A stretch of DNA of 26,481 nt, taken from contig KN887559.1 in NCBI GenBank assembly GCA_000934455.1, positions 6,394-32,874 of the forward strand. The letters run 5' to 3'. The position numbers and the translations under genes were made by a program. The notes under the pieces are model-generated. The model saw only the letters and a program-made list of their open reading frames with translations, did no database searches and was not told where the DNA came from. The DNA comes from Apostichopus parvimensis. Taxonomy: Eukaryota > Echinodermata > Holothuroidea > Aspidochirotida > Stichopodidae. Below, piece by piece: positions 19,347 through 26,481 of this stretch; position 1 is the first letter of the stretch; each line of letters starts with the position of its first letter.

Positions 19347-20657
19347 GTAAGTAAATATTGGATCGGTCTTAGTAATCACTAATACAACGTATCTGTAAAG
19401 CCTACGTAATTAATACTAGAGGGTAGGCCTACTATTGCAACCACCTTGTAACTTTTTTAGTAAATTACACTTCAATTATGCCTAGCCTAAACGCAATTGC
19501 TCACATATAGGCATAGGCTAATATATGTAGGCATATGCTACATGATTACAGTTTAAATACATTTAAAGCAGAACTAGTTTTGACAGAATACACCAGAAAG
19601 CTTTCTGTCTTGCATGCCCAAGCTTGTTGAGCAGGATACATAATAAAATGGGAGTGGAACTGTGGTGGTCACTATTTTGAAATCAGACTTGGCTGTAGCC
19701 GATATTCACTAATTACAAAAGTAGCATAAGAACCACAGAACAAGAATGACATTGATGATGCTAACTCATACTTCCTACAATATGTTAATAACATTTACAT
19801 TCCCTAATTTCCATGGATTCTCACATGGATTTATGTACTGTCGCCATATGGAAAGCATCCCTAGAAATGTCCCAGAGTTTATATAGTGCCAAGGGAAAAC
19901 GATTACAACAACAAACATAAAGCTCATTTATGACTCACAGATGAAGGCAGCCTACATCATATCATACTTTGGTAGACCTAGCTGGTAATTCACATGAAAA
20001 ACACTGTTTTGCACATAGTGATTAATCATGAGACTCTCAAGTACCATCAAATCACTCACTTTGGATTGTTTTTATCTAAGCAAGAATACTTGTATCTGAA
20101 CTTGGGAGTTTGACCATCTTCTCTGAAACATAGGAACTTGCTTAAACATTGAGAAGCCATCAAAAGTCCTTCTCTCCTTACAAATTCTACCTGTACAGTG
20201 TAGGTAGGTGTCCCTCAGTGGCAACATGAGGGGTTCAACAAAATGTCCCCAGATTCTGTGGAAAATATGGTCACCTTATTGAACATAACCAGATTGGCCT
20301 TGGTACTTCATCATCGGGTGTGGACATTCTAAGCTCTGTGTTCTGATTGGTTAATTAACTGCATTATGAATTGTGGAGTATACTCTTGTAAGGCTTATTT
20401 TGATAGTTAAACTCCCAGATATGTCTTTAGGAGACACTTAAACCCTTCCAAAATCATTTGAAACAAAACATATGAATACGCACGCGTGATTCATAGCCCC
20501 CAAAGCGCGAGCCATGGGTGACGTCATAATAACCATATCAAACTAGAATACGCTTCACACTCTTTTATCCGATGAATAGCCATAATGTTTTCATAATTTA
20601 TACACTAGTCATGGCTCTGAATAATTGTTATTTGTATTTCTTTTCACCCTGTTATAG
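19347..20657 (+). other. LRRC59 intron 1
   Basis: A 1.3-kb intron bounded by GTAAGT and ttataG. It carries TAGGCCTA-type words just after exon 1 and a small CpG-bearing patch at 20478-20526. That patch has CACGCGTG flanked by ATGAAT and ATTCAT, and the palindrome TGACGTCA at 20519-20526. No coding sequence is recognised. Confidence 0.85.
20519..20526. promoter_or_regulatory. CRE-like palindrome TGACGTCA
   Basis: This is a perfect match to the consensus cAMP-response element bound by CREB/ATF factors, in the first intron of LRRC59. An 8-bp match can arise by chance, so I treat it as a candidate only. Confidence 0.3.
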
Positions 20658-20717
20658 GCAGCGCTCAGCAAGGCAAACACTTTGGATTTATCCTGTAACC
20701 AGCTGACAACATTACCA
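20658..20717 (+). CDS. LRRC59: LRRC59 exon 2 (first LRR, residues 34-53)
   Basis: Twenty codons, A-A-L-S-K-A-N-T-L-D-L-S-C-N-Q-L-T-T-L-P, close to what I recall of human LRRC59 at the first leucine-rich repeat. Acceptor ttatag ends at 20657 and donor GTGAGT starts at 20718. Both junctions are phase 0. Confidence 0.94.
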
Positions 20718-20891
20718 GTGAGTACTCAGATGTATCGTATTATTTTGTTCCTTTCATTTTAAAGTTTGCTGGTTGTGTTTCGTTATTCATAGCCATTATT
20801 TACTTCAGTGCTCCTCTCTCACTTTTCCATTTACCTGACCTTTGACACAGTGGCGGAGCTAGGGGTATTGGTCAGAGGGGACGAGAATGGT

Positions 20892-20936
20892 CTGTGGTGG
20901 CGCTTTCGACACTATCTAAGCGGAGCGCCACCACAG
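20892..20936. repeat. 13-bp hairpin inside MITE 2
   Basis: CTGTGGTGGCGCT at 20892-20904 and AGCGCCACCACAG at 20924-20936 pair perfectly around a 19-nt loop. Confidence 0.9.
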
Positions 20937-21256
20937 GTTGGCGCGGAGCGTACAGAAATTTTTTGAGTTGTTTGAGATCGCCGGAAATGACCCTTTCCGG
21001 GCCTTGCTAATTTGCAGATAAACGAAGAATAAATAGGTGTCATTGCCATTTGTGACATCTCTGAAGTTTATATGGGTGTTGAAAGTGCATGCGCTTCATC
21101 ACAAGACCGCCGTTAGAGCATTTTGTCAGAAAATTACACCAACAAAATGTGACAAATGTCAATAAGTAGATGAGAGCGCAATAATAAAGTAAATAATCGC
21201 GAATAAGTAAAAAGTGGTATAAAGCTGAAAAGGGCGCTAGCAGTCCATTTGAGTCC

Positions 21257-21284
21257 GTCAGGGGGGGCGAATGCCCCCCCTGAC
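21257..21284. repeat. G7/C7 hairpin near the right end of MITE 2
   Basis: GTCAGGGGGGGC (21257-21268) and GCCCCCCCTGAC (21273-21284) are exact reverse complements with loop GAAT. The hairpin ends 21 bp before the right terminus. MITE 1 has an analogous G7-N5-C7 structure at 14624-14642, 25 bp before its right terminus. Confidence 0.9.
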
Positions 21285-22216
21285 TGTATGGACGCTCCGC
21301 CACTGCTTTGACATCGTTAACGTTCCAGCACTATTAAGTCCATTGTATTCCTCTTTGTAAATATCTCCGCTCGTAAATACTGTAACCCAACCAAGAACGT
21401 TTGGGGTTTCCAATTCACTACCAGATTCACTCAAGTTCCTTTTTTGCAGTGGTCTGTTCATCTTTTTGTCCAAGGAGGTGCAGTCAGCTGGTAACTATGG
21501 TAACTCTTATGGTCATCAGTGTTTGCCTGAAATTTCAGCACTAAAATGAAATTGAGCAAACTTGCTCCTAGAGGCTCTCATCCTCCGAATTATTCCCAGA
21601 GATTGAGGAGTGTTTGAAGTAGATAATTAAATGTCTCACTTAGTGTGGCTGTACATACAGCTTGTTGAAATGTCAGGATGTGTGACCATTAAGGTGACTT
21701 TCTAGTGCTTTGGGGGCAATACTGATGAATTTTAGTCTTGAATAGTTACAAATATTCTCAAGATATTAAACATCTGTTGTAGCCATGACAACATGTGCAA
21801 GCATATACAGTATCTGATGTAGAGGGAATTAAATGACAGATACCTTGGGCTGCCCTTAAAAAAAATTGTTCTATGCATTCAGCATATTTAATAAATAAAT
21901 CAATTGATAATAAACTCACAAATGACTTAATTAGAAAGGTTACCCACTTTATCATTCGGTGCTTCATAGATAATAATATTTGCAATGATTTGAATTGATT
22001 CAGACACTTCTACTAGTATTCACCTTGCACTTGTTAGATGAATCCTTCTTCATAATGTGTAGTAAAATTTATCCCTGATCTGATCGTCTGACCACGTAAC
22101 GCAATACCAACAGAAATTAGTCTAGATTTGAGTGAAAACACTAATTGGTAAAAAGAGCTCAAACAACCTGTTAAAATTGCCTAACGAGGGATGATCTTTC
22201 ATTGTTTCTTTCCCAG

Positions 22217-22480
22217 GATAATTTTTGCACCCTCACAAGATTTGTTAGATTGGACCTCAGCAAAAATGCCCTGACTAGTCTTCCAGATAACTTTGGACAA
22301 CTCGTAAACCTCCGCCACTTGGACCTCTTGGGAAATAAACTTGAACGGTTGCCAATCAGTTTTGCTGAGCTGGAAAATCTAAAGTGGCTTGACTTGAAGA
22401 ACAATCCGTTAGTGGAACCACCCCAGAAGATGGTTGGAGATTGCTTGGATGACAAACAATGTAAACTGTGTGCTCAAAGG
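22217..22480 (+). CDS. LRRC59: LRRC59 exon 3 (core LRR domain, residues 54-141)
   Basis: This 88-codon exon carries the main leucine-rich repeats: [12 protein letters not shown], then [12 protein letters not shown], then [11 protein letters not shown]. They have the regular LxxLxLxxN spacing of cytosolic LRRs. After the last repeat comes [13 protein letters not shown], the cysteine-containing cap that is distinctive of LRRC59. Acceptor tttcccag and donor AGG|GTGAGT are both strong and in phase 0. Confidence 0.96.
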
Positions 22481-23986
22481 GTGAGTCTATGTTAGAGTTC
22501 TAAGCAACAATCCGACATAGCATCTGTTGCAGTAACTCTTTAAAGCATTCATATCATGCCTTTAATATTTGACCTTCTAAACAATCTGCTTTTTTTGGTA
22601 ATGTAAAATAATTACACCATCATGACCTTGCTTCTTTTTTTGCAAGATGTTTTTGTCCATTTACAAAGAAAATTGAGAGGAAAGACAACATTAATTGAAC
22701 GCATGTGTTGGCATTCGTACTGTATTGACCTCTCTCTCTGTTCAATACTTGTACCAAAAGGCATTGAAGACTCGCCCCAAACCGCGTGCGGCCATCTGAA
22801 ACAGTTAACTTTCCGTTGCTTGCAAGTGACGTTTTGTTCGTGTCGCTACAAAATGCAGACAGTAATGAAACATGATACCTTGTTATCTTTAGCTGGACCT
22901 GAGATTTCCATCGCTGCTATGTACACTGTGTTGTGGGTATTGACCGTAGCTGCATGTATTGACTGTACACTAGTGTCTACTTACCGACTGTAGCAAGCTA
23001 TGTGTGTATTTTCTGGGATCGATGGTGGTGTCTAACACTTCTGTTACACCTCATTCGAAACTAGGTCAGATTACAGGCATTAGACATTTCTTTTTGCGAT
23101 AGTCTTCACACCCTTTATAGGCTACACGCAGGTCTACTTATAGTTATAGTCTCTTTCTCTCAAATAATGTTTGTGTAGCAGAGTGATCCGTTACAAGGAC
23201 ACATGTAATAAATACACTGCAGACGAGTCATTAGTTGCTTTACTGGCAGTTGAATCCATGACTGTACTGAGTCCAGCAGAAATTGTTAAATATTTAGTCT
23301 ACATTGTTTGGCAATGTAATATGTAAATAGAGGTTGTGACATTTGCTCTTGCATACTTCTGGCTAATGGTTTGAATATTCATCAAATGTTACTTTGTTAG
23401 TAAACAAATTTGATGTTTACATTTGGATCTTTCGGTTGCTTTGATCTCTACAAATAGGGCCAAAAGTTTTTGCCAAATAAAGTTTATATGGTCATGATTG
23501 TGTACATATTTATGCCAAGAAAGACTGTAGGGATAGTATCAGTTTGGCCATGTTCATTTAATGGAATGCAAAATGAGGCCTAAAGTGGTGCAGAAAGGTC
23601 AGTAAACACAGCTGTAAGGGTTGTTATGTATTGACTAAACTCTGATTATTTATATAATTAAAAAGTTATTCTGTGTAAGATTGCTGGGATTATATACTGT
23701 GTAAACTGTATGGTCAGAGGATATTCGTTTTGTCATCTTGTGTACCTTTACAGGTCATCTTTATTCTTTGAGACCTCTAGTTTTGTTTTCTTCTTGTGCA
23801 AAAGGTTACACTATCTTTTGAGGTTGCTCAAGTCTAAAGATAAGGAATTCCACCAACATGAATGTGAAACGTAGAAATTGTAGGGATAGAGATTAAAGTG
23901 GATCTACTAAGAGGATGCTTGGTAATTGGGTCGTGATTAATTATTCTCGTATTGTCTTTATCAGTAACATGACATTCTCATCACAG
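22481..23986 (+). other. LRRC59 intron 3
   Basis: A 1.5-kb intron from GTGAGT to catcacag. A 123-codon open frame at 22622-22993 shows no known domain and no conserved pattern. Nothing else is recognised. Confidence 0.85.
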
Positions 23987-24059
23987 GTTCTACGTTACAT
24001 GAAAGACTTGAAAGAGATTTACGATCGGAAGAGAAAAGCTTTACTGGAGATACAGCGAG
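23987..24059 (+). CDS. LRRC59: LRRC59 exon 4 (start of charged helix, residues 142-166)
   Basis: It encodes V-L-R-Y-M-K-D-L-K-E-I-Y-D-R-K-R-K-A-L-L, then E-I-Q-R. This corresponds to the segment after the cysteine cap in human LRRC59 (K-V-L-Q-H-M-K), where the long charged helix begins. It ends with the first base of an Ala codon at G|GTTAGT and joins exon 5 in phase. Confidence 0.92.
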
Positions 24060-24626
24060 GTTAGTCACTCAAACTAATTGAAACTGAGGAAAAGTGAAGA
24101 ACATTTATGTAGCTTTTATTTATAATTTGATTAGTTCATTAGCATCCCAAGCCAGTGGAGAAGCATCAGTCAGTCTTTCTATCCGTAAGTCCAATTCAGC
24201 TTAAAGGGAGACTGTACTCTGACATTTTGGTCTATATATGTATCAAAGGTGTCCAAGTTGTTACCCATGTCAGGTGCTTCATTAGTCATTTATGCAAAAT
24301 AAAGTATGTTAAAGATCATGTAGGGTCAAAATGCTCTTCCTAGAGAATTAATCTGATCTGGATGAAAATTGTTGACAAAGTTTTTGTTGATGAAGTGAGC
24401 ACAATAGTTAAAAGTATCAGTGGTCAAAAGTCATTTAAGGTCATATTTTGAGTAAAATCTGGTTGGATATTCATCAAAAAGATCTTTGTATGTACGTCTT
24501 AAATTTAATTGGACCAAAGTTGGTAACAATCATCAGTTGGTCGTGCAGTAAAAGAGAGTCCACAGGAACGAGAGATCTATCGTTTCTCGTTGGCTGTTAT
24601 AAATATTTTCTGTGATCTAATTATAG
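24060..24626 (+). other. LRRC59 intron 4
   Basis: A 567-bp intron from GTTAGT to aattatag. The span from about 24400 to 24560 has GGTCAAAAGTCA- and AGGTCATA-type words that resemble the TGACCT repeat in PAM16 intron 3 in the opposite orientation. The match is weak. Confidence 0.8.
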
Positions 24627-24818
24627 CCAAGGAAGCAGAGGCAGAAACTGTGAGGCTGGTCGAGGAAGAGAAACAGCGAGAAAGAAAGAAAAGACAGAAA
24701 CAGGATGAGAAAGAGAGACGAAGAGGGGAATACCTAGCAGCCAAGGCAGCCAAAGAGCAAGAAGAGGCAGCCAAAAATAAAGATGAGGAGGAATCCGAAG
24801 ATGATGACGAGATGGACG
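24627..24818 (+). CDS. LRRC59: LRRC59 exon 5 (lysine/glutamate-rich coiled coil and acidic stretch, residues 166-230)
   Basis: Sixty-three full codons plus two split ones. The first part is a Lys/Arg/Glu-rich helix (E-E-E-K-Q-R-E-R-K-K-R and D-E-K-E-R-R-R-G-E-Y), predicted coiled coil, like the K/E-rich segment of vertebrate LRRC59, where E-K-E-R-R-R-K-E-Y is recognisable. It ends in an acidic run, E-E-E-S-E-D-D-D-E-M-D, which I do not recall in the human protein. Acceptor ttatag ends at 24626; donor G|GTAAGA follows 24818. Confidence 0.92.
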
Positions 24819-25322
24819 GTAAGATGACGATAAATCGTGTGAAAGTTCACTGATTACAAAGATTATTTCCAAGTGGCTGAGAGGGTTTTCCACTCTCCCT
24901 AATGACTGTTATCTGTCATCAACATTCAGAAGGGTAATTAATACTTTGCAATGATCAAGTTATCTGGTATGATGTTCCAGTACTTGACTTCAGGACACAT
25001 TTTCCTCAGTTGCTCTATCAATCAGGGGATTCCATCTACAATTTAAGCTTATAAGGCAAGGAATCACTAAGCCTGCTGGATTAACATCTGGTACAATCAT
25101 ACAGGAACAAGGTGCAACAAATGAAAATACAAACCAAAGTGACAGTTTACTTTAAATGTATTTGGTTAATTGGTATAAACCAACTTAGAGGTTACTATGG
25201 CAGATCTATATAATATAAGAAAAATGCTTTCAATACTTTTTCAACTTTTCTTTTCTATTTAGTGTCCAAGTAATACTATTACTGATGTTTTTATATCATT
25301 TTTCATGATCCATTTATTACAG
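24819..25322 (+). other. LRRC59 intron 5
   Basis: A 504-bp AT-rich intron from GTAAGA to tattacag. No repeats or coding potential are seen. Confidence 0.85.
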
Positions 25323-25373
25323 AAACTGTTAAGGTGAATGGAACTTCAAAATCAGCCAGAGAAAGTGATGAAG
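25323..25373 (+). CDS. LRRC59: LRRC59 exon 6 (hydrophilic spacer, residues 230-247)
   Basis: A small 51-bp exon encoding E-T-V-K-V-N-G-T-S-K-S-A-R-E-S-D-E, between a good acceptor (tattacag) and an excellent donor (G|GTAAGT). Its phase fits exon 5 exactly. It is low in conservation, as expected for the linker between the charged helix and the membrane anchor. The next exon, which should carry the transmembrane segment, is not in the window. Confidence 0.75.
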
Positions 25374-26481
25374 GTAAGTGATTACACTTTGTCATAATTT
25401 AGAAACATCTGCTGTAGGTTTAAAGGAAACTCTTTCATAAACATATTCAAATTAAGGCCTGACTCTCTTAAGTAACTGTTTGATGGTTCCATAAGAATGC
25501 TATGAAGGGCTTCTTCTTGCCAATGGTGATGTAACAAGCTGAAAATAATCATTACCAGTGATATGACAATGACATCTCTGTTCCAAGACCAACAGGTGTT
25601 ATGTGTTTGTCTGTTATAATGAATAATTTCCCCAATATTAGACATAAACATTGCAACAGGAGGGGTAAGAAACAGTTTGATATGTAATTCCTACTAAAAA
25701 GATATATTATTGCTCCATCTGCTTCTTCACATTAAATGCATAAAAATGTTTTAAATTTTTAGTTCCCCTTTCAATGAGGTCATCAAACTTGACCAGTTTA
25801 ACATCAGTGTATTGTACATTACTGTACGTGTGTATTGTACGGTAGGGCACGTTTGTATTGTACAGTACTGTACGAGTGTATTGTACAGTATTGTACGTTT
25901 GTATTGTACAGTACTGTACGAGTGTATTGTACAGTACTGTACGAGTGTATTGTACAGTACTGTACGTGTGTATTGCTTGGTACTGTACGAGTGTATTGTA
26001 CAGTACTGTACGAGTGTGTTGTACAGTATTGTACGTGTGTATTGTACAGTACTGTACGAGTGTATTGTACAGTACTGTACGAGTGTATTGTACAGTCCTG
26101 TACGTGTGTATTGTACAGTCCTGTACGTGTGTATTGTTCAGTACTGTACGTGTGTATTGTACAGTACTGTACGAGTGTATTGTACAGTACTGTACGAGTG
26201 TATTGTACAGTCCTGTACGTGTGTATTGTTCAGTACTGTACGTGTGTATTGTACACTACTGAACAATTCACTCGTACAGTACTGTACGAGTGTATTGTAC
26301 AGTACTGTACATGTGTATTGTTCAGTACTATACGTGTGTATTGTACGTAATGGTACGTTTGTATTGCTTGGTACTGTACGTGTGTATTGTACGGTACTGT
26401 ACGTGTGTGTTGTACGGTACTGTACGTGTGTGTTGTACGGTACTGTACGTGTGTGTTGTACGGTACTGTACGTGTGTGTTG
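25374..26481 (+). other. LRRC59 intron 6 (partial, runs off the window)
   Basis: It begins with GTAAGT and has no acceptor or exon before the window edge. The first 430 bp are unremarkable; the rest is the 23-bp minisatellite. Confidence 0.75.
25807..26481 (+). repeat. 23-bp palindromic minisatellite, at least 29 copies
   Basis: Each unit is a 14-bp palindrome, consensus GTACAGTACTGTAC, plus a 9-bp spacer, consensus G(A/T)GTGTATT. Units start at 25807 and every 23 bp thereafter to 26474, with no indel in 29 full units; the last is cut by the window. Variants include TTGTACGG, GTTCAGT, CAGTCCTG and GCTTGG. Units 26405-26473 are three identical copies of a GGTACTGTAC/GTGTGTGTT form. Two forward frames stay open across the array only because the unit lacks stops in those frames. 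Confidence 0.95.

Larger units (their letters stand above)
20848..21305. mobile_element. hAT-like MITE 2 with 8-bp target duplication
   Basis: The termini CAGTGGCGGAGC (20848-20859) and GCTCCGCCACTG (21294-21305) are perfect 12-bp inverted repeats. Both sides carry the same 8 bp, CTTTGACA (20840-20847 and 21306-21313). With CA...TG ends this marks a hAT-superfamily insertion. The 458-bp element has no transposase, and the 87-codon frame on its - strand is not a gene. Internal structure: a 13-bp hairpin (20892-20904 with 20924-20936) and a 12-bp hairpin with a G7/C7 stem (21257-21268 with 21273-21284). It is richer in CpG than the surrounding intron, which fits a fairly recent insertion. Confidence 0.93.
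20718..22216 (+). other. LRRC59 intron 2
   Basis: A 1.5-kb intron from GTGAGT to tttcccag. Its main content is the hAT-like MITE at 20848-21305. The remainder is AT-rich and unremarkable. Confidence 0.88.

Noticed and set aside
22622-22993. 123-codon frame in LRRC59 intron 3
   Set aside because: It has no recognisable family, and exon 3 joins exon 4 across it in perfect phase.
25523-25585. Second C/D snoRNA-like set of boxes in LRRC59 intron 6
   Set aside because: The box C match is incomplete (GGTGATGT) and no final box D with a closing stem is visible.
25835-26350. Long Cys/Tyr/Val-rich open frames across the minisatellite
   Set aside because: The repeat unit is 23 bp, so the frames are a by-product of a unit without stops. 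There is no codon structure, and the array lies in an intron of LRRC59.

Overview
The window is a piece of an animal nuclear genome. It is AT-rich, exon-poor and intron-rich, with GT-AG splice sites and three metazoan gene families. The encoded proteins look much like their vertebrate counterparts, and the non-coding DNA has G/C homopolymer runs, TAGGCCTA palindromes and TGACCT-rich repeats. I infer a marine invertebrate deuterostome, perhaps an echinoderm. The family assignments are firm; the taxon is not.

Layout from left to right: (1) 1-1961 holds the 3' end of a GLIS2-type Kruppel-like zinc-finger gene on the + strand, with two exons (550-668 and 1249-1961). Its 5' exons lie before the window. 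(2) 1962-8666 is 3' UTR and intergenic DNA between converging genes, with two small tandem arrays. (3) 8667 to about 18954 is PAM16 (TIM16/Magmas), a J-like subunit of the mitochondrial import motor, on the - strand. Three coding exons are certain (18008-17921, 16414-16206, 8780-8667). The start codon probably sits on a separate upstream exon. The last intron is 7.4 kb and contains a hAT-like MITE (13903-14667) interrupted by an assembly gap. (4) About 18955-19247 is a short CpG-containing interval between divergent genes, probably a shared promoter. (5) 19248 to the window end is LRRC59 on the + strand, an ER leucine-rich-repeat protein. Six exons are present. The exons for the membrane anchor and lumenal tail lie past the right edge. 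Its intron 2 carries a second hAT-like MITE (20848-21305). Its last visible intron carries a 23-bp minisatellite that runs off the window.

The three genes do not form a pathway: one is a transcription regulator, one a mitochondrial import factor and one an ER membrane protein. The arrangement is still informative. GLIS2 and PAM16 lie tail to tail, as I recall them in human 16p13.3, which suggests conserved microsynteny. PAM16 and LRRC59 lie head to head.

I see no new enzymatic or defence system. The most unusual signals are structural: two hAT-like MITEs with 8-bp target duplications and a shared G7/C7 hairpin near the right end, and a palindromic minisatellite that keeps exact register over 29 units, including one flipped spacer.
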